NCBI GenBank assembly: GCA_004297065.1
Contig: SCUU01000140.1
Span: 1 to 64,000, forward strand
DNA from: Gallionellaceae bacterium
GTDB taxonomy: Bacteria; Pseudomonadota; Gammaproteobacteria; Burkholderiales; Gallionellaceae
Reading direction: 5' to 3'
DNA length: 64,000 bases
Below the pieces are notes generated by a model. That model saw nothing but the letters and a program-made list of their open reading frames with translations. It did no database searches and had not been told where the DNA came from. The translations under genes were made by a program, and so were the position numbers. Below, in pieces: positions 11,084 through 21,988 of the stretch (position 1 is its first letter; every line of letters starts with the position of its first letter).

Positions 11084-12217
11084 ATGAAAATCGAAACCCT
11101 GCGCTGGGCGCACAACAAACTGGAGGTGATCGACCAGCGCATCCTTCCCTCATCATTTGAATACTTGAGCTATGACTCTGCCGCTGCGGTGGCGGAGGGC
11201 ATACGCAGTATGGTGGTGCGCGGCGCGCCGGCCATCGGTGTGGTGGCTGCTTATGGGGTGGCGCTGGAGGCGTTGCGGTTGTCTGGCAATCTCAAACCCA
11301 TCCCCCCTCTAGCTCCCCCCTTGAAGGGGGGAGAACCTGTCGCGGAGGCCGCATCGCTCCCTCCCTTTCAAGGGGAGGGCCGGGGTGGGGATGGGTTTAA
11401 CTCAGGCATGGAAGCCGGTTTTACCGTGCTGGCTGCCAGCCGCCCGACTGCGGTGAATCTGTTCTGGGCGTTGCAGCGCATGCGCGAGGTTTGGGAAAGC
11501 GTCTCAACCCAAACGCCGCAACAGATTGCGCAGCGCCTGCTGGCCGAGGCGCACGAGATTCGGACCGAAGACATCCGCATCAACAAGGCGATGGGCGCGA
11601 ACGGTGCGGCCTTGCTGAAAGACGGGGCGCGGGTGTTGACGCACTGCAATGCGGGGGCGCTGGCGACGGCGGGGTGGGGCACGGCGCTGGGGGTGTTCCG
11701 TTCGGCGGTGGAGGCGGGTAAGCGGATATCGGTGATTGCCGACGAGACGCGCCCCTTCCTGCAAGGTGCGCGTCTGACGGCGTGGGAGATGGTGCAGGAG
11801 AACATCTCGGTGACGCTGATTACCGACAATATGGCGGGTTACATGATGGCGCAGGGCGAGATCGACGCGGTGGTGGTGGGAACGGATCGCGTGGCGGCCA
11901 ATGGCGATGTGGCGAACAAGATCGGCACCTACATGGTGGCAGTGCTGGCCAGGCGGCACAATATCCCGTTCTATGTGGCATGCCCGCTTTCGACCATTGA
12001 CCTCAATGTTGCCACGGGCAAGGACATTCCTATTGAGGAGCGTTCTGCCGATGAGGTGAAGGGCTTCCGCGCCACGCACTGGGCGGCGGAGGGCGTGCAG
12101 ATACGCAACCCGTCGTTTGACGTGACACCCGCCGAGTTGGTGACGGGGCTGATTACCGAGCGCGGCGTGGTGTTGCAGCCGGATGCGGAGAAGCTGCGGC
12201 GGTTGTTTGCCCAATAA
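11084..12217 (+). CDS. mtnA: S-methyl-5-thioribose-1-phosphate isomerase with repeat-derived insertion
   Basis: MVVRGAPAIGVVAAYG, LTHCNAGALATAGWGTALG, VGTDRVAANGDVANKIGTY. Confidence 0.95.
   Translation: MKIETLRWAHNKLEVIDQRILPSSFEYLSYDSAAAVAEGIRSMVVRGAPAIGVVAAYGVALEALRLSGNLKPIPPLAPPLKGGEPVAEAASLPPFQGEGRGGDGFNSGMEAGFTVLAASRPTAVNLFWALQRMREVWESVSTQTPQQIAQRLLAEAHEIRTEDIRINKAMGANGAALLKDGARVLTHCNAGALATAGWGTALGVFRSAVEAGKRISVIADETRPFLQGARLTAWEMVQENISVTLITDNMAGYMMAQGEIDAVVVGTDRVAANGDVANKIGTYMVAVLARRHNIPFYVACPLSTIDLNVATGKDIPIEERSADEVKGFRATHWAAEGVQIRNPSFDVTPAELVTGLITERGVVLQPDAEKLRRLFAQ
11293..11398. repeat. Palindromic repeat inserted in frame in mtnA
   Basis: aaacccatcccccc...ccccccttgaaggggggag...ccctttcaaggggagggccggggtggggatgggttt; encodes PIPPLAPPLKGGEPVAEAASLPPFQGEGRGGDG. 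Confidence 0.9.
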
Positions 12218-12272
12218 AAAGTGCCGCATGCGTTAAAATGCCACCTCGTTTCTCCGGCGCTTTCCCTGACCT

Positions 12273-13565
12273 ATGCTTGAAATCATCCTGATCGTTGCGG
12301 CGGCTCTCACGCTGGTTTTGCTGTCCGTGATGTTTGTGATACTGCGCAGTCTGCCCGCGCAGTCTGCCCGTGTTCTGGAACAACAGCATCGCGCCATGCT
12401 CACCGACTTGCACGACGGCTTGAACAAGCAGGGTGACCGCCTCATTGCGGCGCAAGCCGCAGAGTCGGAGCGCCTGCGTGCAGCGGTGGGCGAGGAGTTG
12501 CGCGCCACGCGCGATGCGATGCACGCGCTGCAAGCCAAGCAGGATGAGTTGCGCAGTGAAATGCTTTCCAAGACGCTGGAAAAACTGGCGGAGCAGGGGC
12601 GTGCCGATCAGGAGCTGATTCAGAGTTCTTTCCGCAATGCCACACAACATTTGGCGACCAGTATCGAAGCCTTGTCCAAGACCGTGGACGGACGGCTGGA
12701 GCAGATCGGCGGCAAGGTGAACGAGCGCCTGGACGAGGGCTTCAAGAAGACCAACGAAACTTTTGTGAGCGTGATGGCGCGGCTGGCGACCATCGACGAG
12801 GCGCAGAAAAAGATCGACGGGCTGACCACCAACGTGGTGAGCTTGCAGGAGCTGTTGGGCGACAAGCGTTCGCGCGGCGCATTCGGCGAGGTGCAGTTGG
12901 AAGGCTTGGTGCGCAACATCCTGTCGCCGCAGGCTTACGAGATGCAGTACACGCTGCCGAACGGGACGCGTGCCGACTGCGTGCTGAAGCTGCCGGAACC
13001 GACGGGCATGGTGGCGGTGGATTCCAAATTCCCGCTGGAAAATTATCACCGCATGTTCGACGCGGCGAGTCCCGCCGAGAAACTGCTGGCCGAGAAACAA
13101 TTCAAGGCCGACATCAAAAAGCATGTGGACGATATCAGCAGCAAATACATCATCGCCGAGGTTACATCCGACGGCGCGGTGATGTTCATTCCCGCCGAGG
13201 CGGTGTTCGCCGAAATCCATGCGCACCATTCCGATGTGGTGGATTACGCCATGCAGCGCCGAGTGTGGATCGTGTCGCCGACCACGCTGATGGCCGTGCT
13301 GAACACGGCGCGCGCGGTGATGAAGGATGTGGAAACGCGCAAGCAGGTACACATCATCAAGGACGAGTTGGGCAAGCTGGGCCGTGAATTCGGGCGCTTC
13401 GACGAGCGTATGAAAAAGCTCGCAGACCATATCCGCCAAGCGCACGAAGACGCCAGGGATGTGCAGGTCACCAGCGAAAAAATTTCCAAACGCTTCATCA
13501 GCATCGAGCGGGTGGAACTCGATGCTGTGCCCGCGCATCCGGCTGTACTGGAAAACAGTTTATGA
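12273..13565 (+). CDS. rmuC: DNA recombination protein RmuC
   Basis: RGAFGEVQLEGLVRNIL, VDSKFPLENYHR, RVWIVSPTTLMAVLNT. Confidence 0.95.
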   Translation: MLEIILIVAAALTLVLLSVMFVILRSLPAQSARVLEQQHRAMLTDLHDGLNKQGDRLIAAQAAESERLRAAVGEELRATRDAMHALQAKQDELRSEMLSKTLEKLAEQGRADQELIQSSFRNATQHLATSIEALSKTVDGRLEQIGGKVNERLDEGFKKTNETFVSVMARLATIDEAQKKIDGLTTNVVSLQELLGDKRSRGAFGEVQLEGLVRNILSPQAYEMQYTLPNGTRADCVLKLPEPTGMVAVDSKFPLENYHRMFDAASPAEKLLAEKQFKADIKKHVDDISSKYIIAEVTSDGAVMFIPAEAVFAEIHAHHSDVVDYAMQRRVWIVSPTTLMAVLNTARAVMKDVETRKQVHIIKDELGKLGREFGRFDERMKKLADHIRQAHEDARDVQVTSEKISKRFISIERVELDAVPAHPAVLENSL

Positions 13566-13793
13566 GGAAGATGATCCGTTATTTGGAAAGAGATATGTGG
13601 ATGACACATTGCAGGGGTCAAGCGCTAGGATAGTCTATTTGAACACAGCTTATACATGGTGCGCTTCAGTCCTATGCGGAGCTTTTAGAGCGATCGGCGC
13701 CGCGAGATAAAGTCGAGCAGCTAGTAAAACGACTCGACATTAAATCTGGCAAAAAATGATGTGTGGTGCCCTTGTTATAGCCGGAGCTAAATA

Positions 13794-14210
13794 ATGCAAG
13801 ATATGCGTTGGAAGCAGCGTTTCAATAATTACCTCAAGGCACTCCAGCCGCTGGATGAGGCGTCTGCATTGGCGCAAACACGCGTGCTGTCAAAGCTGGA
13901 ACAACAAGGCTCGATACAAAGCTTTGAGTTCACCCACGAACTGGCGTGGAATGTGTTTAAAGATTACCTCTCGGACAAAGGCATCAGCGGGCTAATCGGA
14001 TCCAAAGATGCAACCCGCAGCGCATTCAAAAATGGACTCATTACGGATGGTGATGCTTGGATGGCCATGATTGCCGACCGCAATTTGTCCTCGCACACTT
14101 ACGATCAGGAGACCGCGCAAGCCATTGCCACGCATATTTTGCAGCAGTATTACCCGGCTTTTAAAAACATGGCCGACAAATTCTCAGTGTTTTACCAATA
14201 CGCGGACTGA
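13794..14210 (+). CDS. HepT-like nucleotidyltransferase-substrate-binding (HEPN) protein
   Basis: HI0074-family features; HEPN motif DRNLSSHTYD. Confidence 0.88.
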   Translation: MQDMRWKQRFNNYLKALQPLDEASALAQTRVLSKLEQQGSIQSFEFTHELAWNVFKDYLSDKGISGLIGSKDATRSAFKNGLITDGDAWMAMIADRNLSSHTYDQETAQAIATHILQQYYPAFKNMADKFSVFYQYAD

Positions 14211-14520
14211 TGGATTACGGCTTACCCCCCGCTACGGTTGTACGCATTCAGGAAGTTCTGTCACGCTTCCCGAATGTTAACAAAGCTGTTTTATACGGCT
14301 CGCGTGCCACGGGGGCGTATAAAACCGGATCGGACATTGACCGCACCTTGCATAGCGACACATTGGCGATGCAAAACCTCGCAGCCATTTCATCCGAACT
14401 GGACGATTTGCTGTTGCCATACACCATCGACCTTTCACTTTTTCCATGCTGAACAATGCGGATTTGCGCGAACATATTGGACGAGTGGGCAAGGTTTTTT
14501 ATGTGCGAAAGACAAACTGA
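14210..14520 (+). pseudogene. MNT-type nucleotidyltransferase (MntA-like), frameshifted near the 3' end
   Basis: [15 protein letters not shown] active-site motif; frame ends at 14452, but another frame continues [24 protein letters not shown] (14446-14520). Confidence 0.82.
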
Positions 14521-14555
14521 ACACATGCAGTATTTGGATTATTGTTAAAATAACT

Positions 14556-16028
<1,473 letters not shown>

Positions 16029-16844
16029 TGAGCGAGTTGGGCGAAATCCAGACGACAAGATCATCATAAGCGGGAGTTTGATCGTGGCTCACAAACACCT
16101 TGTCTTCATAGCTGTTCGGGCTTCCTGTGGGGTTGGCATACGGACTTGCGTTAGCCAACTCGTCAGCCGAGCCGTTGCCGAAATTTCCGTTTGTTCCCGT
16201 TGAATAAATGACTGCCGGAGCGGTGGTGGTGAGCGAAGTGGCAGAGCCGCACCATGGCGAGCCGGCCATTGCTTGGGAAGGGGATAGCGGGTTGGGCGAA
16301 CTGGCGCAAACGGTTAAATCCGGTTTCAGGTTGGCAAAACTTCCCGAAGCCTGCACTGCCGCTTGAATCGCGCCGGGTGCGGTGAATGTAAAAATATTGG
16401 GTGTTGACGTGACGGTGGTGACTGCGTACCGGACTGGATTGTTCCATCCGTCCAATATATATCCTTGCGAACTGATCGGGGTCATGCCCAAGGTCGCGCC
16501 GGGTAAATAGCCATTGAAAGGATATTTGCAGCGACCGTGCGACGGGATAGGCGAGACTACTTCGGTGCCGCACGCGGCGGGGGTGGTGTTGGTGCAGAAA
16601 CTTTCCTGGCCGTTGCTTGTGCTACTGGCCGGGCAAGGTAATCTGCCGTTGGCCATTACAAAGCCAATCAGCGCTTCTTTGGCCTCATCCAGTTGTTTTC
16701 TTGTGCCCCGAATGTGCCGGGTTTCCATTTGTCCCGAAATCATGGGTAGCAATCCGCCGATCAGCGCGCCGACGATGGCCAGCACAATCGCCATTTCCAG
16801 CAGGGAAAATCCTTTTGTAAATCTGTGGCCGGTGAGCGAGCGCA

Positions 16845-18269
16845 TCATTGGAAAACAATAGTGTCGTTAAAGCTCGAAGAAAAACTTTGCGGCGAAAAAA
16901 CGGCGGGCTCGCTGGGCGGTGAGTTGTACACGGTTGGATTGGGGGACTCCAAATAGTTGCTGAGCGTCCCTTTGTGAATATTGGCGGTTGTGGCGTTAGT
17001 GCTGTAACGATTTTGTCCGGGCAACATCTTTCCGGAGACTATGACAACGAACTTCTTGTCGGCAGACGAGGTTGGCGGGTTAACGGTCAGGCAGGTGCCG
17101 CCATTGGTGCAAATATTCGGTGGCAGCGGGTCGGGAGGAGCGGCGGGTTTGTAGGCAGCGGCCAGTGCGTAAAACACCATTTCCTTCCAATTGATCCACC
17201 AGCCGCTTTCTGTATTGTTGTTGTGTGTATTGCATGTTGGCCCCCACTGCGCGGTCATGTTTCCGCCGCTGTCGTTGCCGGTATCGGGAAAGGAGCTGGG
17301 CACGCGCCCGAACAGGTGCCCGCTTTTGTCCTGGTAACTGGGGGCGCTGCTTGTTTTGATGGGGGCGGACCAAGGCAGATGCCCGTTGTTTTGCGGATCG
17401 TTTGCATACTCTGCCAAACACTGCCGGACTTCTGCCGCCACACGTTTTTGAATTGCGGACATGATGTTACTTTGGGAGATGACCAGCAGTTGGTCGTTTA
17501 GGACGACGTTGCCGGCACTGTCTTTTATTCTTCCCCGGATAAAACCATCCGTGGTTGAGCTGTCAATAAAACTCTGGTTGTCGTGAGTTGCGCCGTTCAC
17601 GGTGGCGATATCGAGATAATTCATCGCGTTATTCTGATTGGCGCTGCCGCGATCCTGCATGGTGCCACCCTGGCGAGTGAGGGCTTCGCCGGGAGAGATG
17701 ACGAGCGCCACCGCTCCCGTGCCGGCGCTTCCGGCGTCATTGAGTTTGTCGCCCTCCGGCGAGAACACGGTAATTGTTCCAAGCGCATCACTGTTTAAAC
17801 ATCCTGCACCGGCGGTGGTGCATACCGTTCGTGCATTGTTTTTGAAATTGTTCGAAACTGCGTACCAGAGGCGCTCGCCGCTGCTGTCGCGCAAATCCGG
17901 CAGTCCCAAGGTTTTCCAAGGCAGACGACCGAGGCGCGAGTTTTGTCCCGTGCTGCCGGAAGCATTGCCGCAGACGTTTTCCGCGATGCCGTCATTGTTG
18001 CTGTCCGGGCAGGGCAGATCGCCGGGCCGCGCACAGTTGGAGCCGGTACAGCCGTTGTTGAGCCGAACCGTTACGGCGAAAGCAACGAGCGCCTCTTTCG
18101 CTTGAACTAGATTCGCGGCGGTAATTTTGTCGCGCTCTATCGAGGCGGCGGGCTTGCTTAATGAGCCAACGACGAAAGCAAGCGACCCCATCACGATAAT
18201 GAGCAGCATGATCAGAAGCGCCACGCCGCGCTGCGTTTTCGGGGGGCAGCATCGTTGTACGTTTCCCAT
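16845..18269 (-). CDS. Large pilus/pseudopilus assembly protein (PilX/MshP-like N-terminus)
   Basis: QRGVALLIMLLIIVMGSLAFVVGSL; QAKEALVAFAV...GDLPCPDSNNDG. Confidence 0.7.
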   Translation of the reverse strand: MGNVQRCCPPKTQRGVALLIMLLIIVMGSLAFVVGSLSKPAASIERDKITAANLVQAKEALVAFAVTVRLNNGCTGSNCARPGDLPCPDSNNDGIAENVCGNASGSTGQNSRLGRLPWKTLGLPDLRDSSGERLWYAVSNNFKNNARTVCTTAGAGCLNSDALGTITVFSPEGDKLNDAGSAGTGAVALVISPGEALTRQGGTMQDRGSANQNNAMNYLDIATVNGATHDNQSFIDSSTTDGFIRGRIKDSAGNVVLNDQLLVISQSNIMSAIQKRVAAEVRQCLAEYANDPQNNGHLPWSAPIKTSSAPSYQDKSGHLFGRVPSSFPDTGNDSGGNMTAQWGPTCNTHNNNTESGWWINWKEMVFYALAAAYKPAAPPDPLPPNICTNGGTCLTVNPPTSSADKKFVVIVSGKMLPGQNRYSTNATTANIHKGTLSNYLESPNPTVYNSPPSEPAVFSPQSFSSSFNDTIVFQ

Positions 18270-18665
18270 TCAGCCATCCTCCTCTCGCTGTTTTTTCCGG
18301 GTGCCGGGGATGCCGGACGGTCGCGCCGCGCGATCGACCACAATGCGCTGTCCCACGCGGACTTCAACCGATTTGTTCTTTCCCGGCAAAGGAATCGAGA
18401 CGCTGCCGGGGTGGGCACCGGGGCCGAGTTTTTGGGGTTTGCCGTTGATCCACACAATGCGGCTGCCGTCGCTGCGCTGGATGATGCCATTGACGGTGAC
18501 AACGGATTGCGGGCTTCCGTCATCGGCGGCATTGGCCAGTTGCGTTTTTTGCCGCTCCAATTGCGCGCGATCGGCGGGCGAGAAGAACAGGCGTCCCAGC
18601 ACTTCGGCTGGTGCGTGCGCGGGCAGGCCGAGCATGAGGAGCAAGAGAATTCGCGTCAGATTCAT
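18270..18665 (-). CDS. MshK-like secreted pilus biogenesis protein
   Basis: Signal peptide; VTVNGIIQRSDGSRIVWINGKPQ; position in Msh-like operon; ATG overlaps the previous stop. Confidence 0.6.
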   Translation of the reverse strand: MNLTRILLLLMLGLPAHAPAEVLGRLFFSPADRAQLERQKTQLANAADDGSPQSVVTVNGIIQRSDGSRIVWINGKPQKLGPGAHPGSVSIPLPGKNKSVEVRVGQRIVVDRAARPSGIPGTRKKQREEDG

Positions 18666-19279
18666 GGTGCATCCCCGCTCTTGAGAGTGATCCAGCCGCC
18701 GCTGCATTCGGCCTTGAGTTGCGGGACAAAGCTTGCTCCGGCGAGCGGTGAGCCCGCGCTGTCGGGGCGGTTCAGCGTGCAGTGGTCGACGACAAACCAG
18801 CCTTTTATTTCTTCACGCAGGGACTGAAAAAATTTCACCAATTGCATTTCGTGCAACAGATCCATCTGTAGCGTGACACCGCTCATGCTGATTTCAAAAT
18901 TGCCGGATACCAAAGGCGGGTTGGGCGCGTAAGATTGCTGCGGCGCGATGGTGTATTTGAAATCCATGACGTGATGCTGCTGGCGCAGTTTCTCCAATCC
19001 TTCCATCCAGTCCAGCCGCTGTTCGCCGCCGATGATTTTGTGGTCCACCAGCGCTGCGTATTCCAGCGCGTAGGTGGACATGTTTTCCAGGTCGTTTTGC
19101 GCGGCGGCAAGTTTGTTGCGTGCGTCGATGACCTGTTTTTGCGCGTTTTGCCGGTCTTCGAGTGCGGAGGTGTCGTATTCGTCGCCCATCCATATCGCGC
19201 TGCCGCCCATAAGCAGGCTGAGCATGAAAGCGAGCAGGCTCCATTTGATATGCGGCAGGTCGGATTTGGAGAAGTTCAT
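18662..19279 (-). CDS. MshJ/PilO-like protein
   Basis: Single N-terminal TM plus coiled coil; locus synteny. Confidence 0.65.
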   Translation of the reverse strand: MNFSKSDLPHIKWSLLAFMLSLLMGGSAIWMGDEYDTSALEDRQNAQKQVIDARNKLAAAQNDLENMSTYALEYAALVDHKIIGGEQRLDWMEGLEKLRQQHHVMDFKYTIAPQQSYAPNPPLVSGNFEISMSGVTLQMDLLHEMQLVKFFQSLREEIKGWFVVDHCTLNRPDSAGSPLAGASFVPQLKAECSGGWITLKSGDAP

Positions 19280-20766
19280 CCGGTATGCCTCCAGACGAGT
19301 TTCAGCGTGAATTGCGCCGACTTTTCCGGGCTCTGCATGTCGCCGCTGACGCTGCCTTTGGGGCTGATGTCCAGCGGCATTTTTTCTGCGCTGACAGCGT
19401 AGCCGTGTTGCTGCAACGCTTGTTGGAAGCCGTCAAGGTAGGTCAGGGCGCTGCGGTAGTCGCTGCCGAAGTCGAGCAGTTCGCCGTCGAAGAGGATGAC
19501 TTGCGCGGGGTAGCTCGACGGTGCGGCATCGGCAGCGCTGGTTTGCCATGCGATTTTGCCGGGACGGATGCGGGTGAATTTATCCAACACATCGCTCAGG
19601 CCGAGCAGTATTTCCTCGGGGGGCGAGAAATAATTGTCGAACTTGCGCATCAGGCTCACCGCCGTTTTCATGTCGGCGGCGGGAATGGTGGTGGCGGGGA
19701 ATCTGCGCTGGGTGTCTTCGGCACTGCGCGTCAACTGTGCGGCTTGGGCAAGCAAGGGGGCGGTTTCGGATGCGTAGTCGCGTCCCTGCCAGAAAGAGAT
19801 GCCGCCCCATAATGCGCCGATCAGGGTGATGACGGCCGCGAGCACGTACAGTATCCAGCGCAACTGCCACAGCAGGTAGTAATGCGTGTGCATCGGGCTG
19901 GCGTAATTGCTGACGGGCGGATTGGCGGCCAGCAGGTGCAGGAACAGTTGTGTGGCGTCGGAATCCTGATAGGTGTTTTTGGCGCTGATGCCGTTGCCGA
20001 GCGTCTGGATGTCCAGATAAGAGTAGCGCAAGCCGGGGTCGCTCTTCAGGTGCGCTTGCAGTACCTGCTTGTCGTCGCTATGGCAAATGATGTACACGTC
20101 CAGCACTTCGCCGGGGGGCGGCAGGCTCAGGCTTTTGAGGTATTGCCGGGTGCGCGGCGTTTCGGTGGCGACGGATGCGCTGAACGGCGTGTTGCCGCCG
20201 TTGACCGGGGTCAGGCGCGAGAAGTGCAGGCGCTTTTTGTTGAAATAGGTCTGGCGCAGGCCGGCATGTTTTTCCCACGACAGCAGCAGTACGTGGTCGG
20301 AGTCGATGTTTTTGAGCAACGGCGTGCTGATGTTCGGCAGGGAGTGGATGCCGATGAGCGGGATGCTATTGGTGAGCAGCGTGTCCAGCCAGGGCGAGAT
20401 GCGCTGCGGGTTGGTGAGCGCGGAGAACAGCATTTCGTCGTCGCGCCGTCCCCAGGTCTGGCGATGCAATACTTTGGCTTGGCGGAACAGGGTGTTGCGG
20501 TAGTACTGTCCGAACTTGCGCTCGATGAGGTCGCGCCGGTTCGGACCGATCAGATGCGGGACGGATTCCTGGCGGAAATCTTCCTCGATGACGTCCACCA
20601 GCAGATAGGCGGGGGCGCGGTGGTGTTGCAGGTAATCCGAAAATTGTTCGCGCCCGTCGGAGTCGTTGGTGAAACAGTGCGCTTCCGATAGTTTGCCGCC
20701 GTTCCAGGCATAAGCCTGGAAGTGGTCGGCGCTCAGGAAGAGCAGGGTTCTGCCGGTCAGGTTCAT
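19276..20766 (-). CDS. MshI-like pilus assembly protein (PilM/PilN-like fusion)
   Basis: 496 aa with central TM (LRWILYVLAAVITLIGALWGGISFW); locus synteny. Confidence 0.65.
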   Translation of the reverse strand: MNLTGRTLLFLSADHFQAYAWNGGKLSEAHCFTNDSDGREQFSDYLQHHRAPAYLLVDVIEEDFRQESVPHLIGPNRRDLIERKFGQYYRNTLFRQAKVLHRQTWGRRDDEMLFSALTNPQRISPWLDTLLTNSIPLIGIHSLPNISTPLLKNIDSDHVLLLSWEKHAGLRQTYFNKKRLHFSRLTPVNGGNTPFSASVATETPRTRQYLKSLSLPPPGEVLDVYIICHSDDKQVLQAHLKSDPGLRYSYLDIQTLGNGISAKNTYQDSDATQLFLHLLAANPPVSNYASPMHTHYYLLWQLRWILYVLAAVITLIGALWGGISFWQGRDYASETAPLLAQAAQLTRSAEDTQRRFPATTIPAADMKTAVSLMRKFDNYFSPPEEILLGLSDVLDKFTRIRPGKIAWQTSAADAAPSSYPAQVILFDGELLDFGSDYRSALTYLDGFQQALQQHGYAVSAEKMPLDISPKGSVSGDMQSPEKSAQFTLKLVWRHTG

Positions 20767-20773
20767 GGGAAGC

Positions 20774-21976
20774 TCACATTTTCACCTTGCTGATGAGGTC
20801 GTAAATCGGCGACAGCACCGACAACATCACCCAACCCAGCAGCGCGCCGAGGATGATGGTCATGGCGGGTTCGATCAGCACTTGTACTTTTTTGATGGAG
20901 TCCTTGACGTCGCGGTCGTAGAAGTAGCTCACGTTGAGCAGCGCCCGGTCGAGCTGCCCGGTCGCTTCGCCCACCTTGAGCATGCGCACCACCAGCGGCG
21001 GGAATATGCCGGCCTTCTCGAAACTCTGGGCGAGGTTTTTGCCGGACTCGATTTCGTGCATCACCTCTTGCAGACTTTTTGAGATGACCTGGTTGTTGGC
21101 GAGATCGCGCGAGTTGGCGATGCAGTCCAAGATACTGATGCCGGAGCCGTACATCATGGCGAAGGTGTTGGCGAAACGCGCGAGGATGATCTTGCGCAAT
21201 ACCGGGCCGGTCGGCCAGATGTGCAGCTTGAGGTTGTCGGCGTGGTATTGCAGGCCGGAATTGAATTTGAGCGCGCCTTTGTAGATGCCGGACAGGACTA
21301 AGGGCGAGGCAAGAATGGCCCACCAGTAGTTTACGAAGATGGAAGAAACCGCGATCAGCAGGCGCGTCTGGAACGGAATTTCCTGTCCCATGCCTTTGAT
21401 GAAACTCACCAGTTGCGGCACGAGGTAGATCATCAGGAAGAAGGTGATGGCGATCACCATCGTGCCGACGAAGGCGGGCAGCATCAGCATGTTCTTGGTC
21501 TGCGACGCCATTTCGTCCTGCCATTTCAACGACTCGGTGAGGTGCCGGAACACGTCGGGCAGCTTGCCGCTTTCCTCGCCCGCATGGGTCAGGTTGACGG
21601 TGATCTTGTCGAAGGCGTTGGGGTGCTGCGCCATGGCTTGCGAGAGCTTCTTTCCGTTCTGGAGGGATTCCACCAGACTGGCGATGATTTCGCGGAATAC
21701 GAGGTCTTCCATGCTGTCGCGCAGGTCGGCCAGGCATTCGAGCAGCGGGACGCCGGCGCGGGTGAGTTGGTCGAGGTTGAAGAAAAAAGTGATGAGGCCG
21801 ACGCGTTTGATTTTCGGGCCGCCGAACGACGATACGTTCTCTTCTTCCTTGGCGCTGATGAGATCGAGCCCGGCGCGTTTGAGCCGCAGTTCGAGATCGA
21901 TCAGGTTGGCCGCATCCTGCAGGCCTTTGGCGCTTTTGCCTTGGCTGTCGATTGCCTTGTACGAATACATCGCCAC
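20774..21976 (-). CDS. Type II secretion/type IV pilus inner-membrane protein (GspF/PilC/MshG)
   Basis: GspF family: YKAIDSQGKSAKG, THAGEESGKLPDVFRHL, VGEATGQLDRALLNVS. Confidence 0.93.
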   Translation of the reverse strand: MAMYSYKAIDSQGKSAKGLQDAANLIDLELRLKRAGLDLISAKEEENVSSFGGPKIKRVGLITFFFNLDQLTRAGVPLLECLADLRDSMEDLVFREIIASLVESLQNGKKLSQAMAQHPNAFDKITVNLTHAGEESGKLPDVFRHLTESLKWQDEMASQTKNMLMLPAFVGTMVIAITFFLMIYLVPQLVSFIKGMGQEIPFQTRLLIAVSSIFVNYWWAILASPLVLSGIYKGALKFNSGLQYHADNLKLHIWPTGPVLRKIILARFANTFAMMYGSGISILDCIANSRDLANNQVISKSLQEVMHEIESGKNLAQSFEKAGIFPPLVVRMLKVGEATGQLDRALLNVSYFYDRDVKDSIKKVQVLIEPAMTIILGALLGWVMLSVLSPIYDLISKVKM

Positions 21977-21988
21977 GCCGGTATCCTT

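Noticed and set aside
12153-13538. 461-aa - strand ORF opposite rmuC
   Set aside because: Antisense shadow ORF; no recognisable motif.
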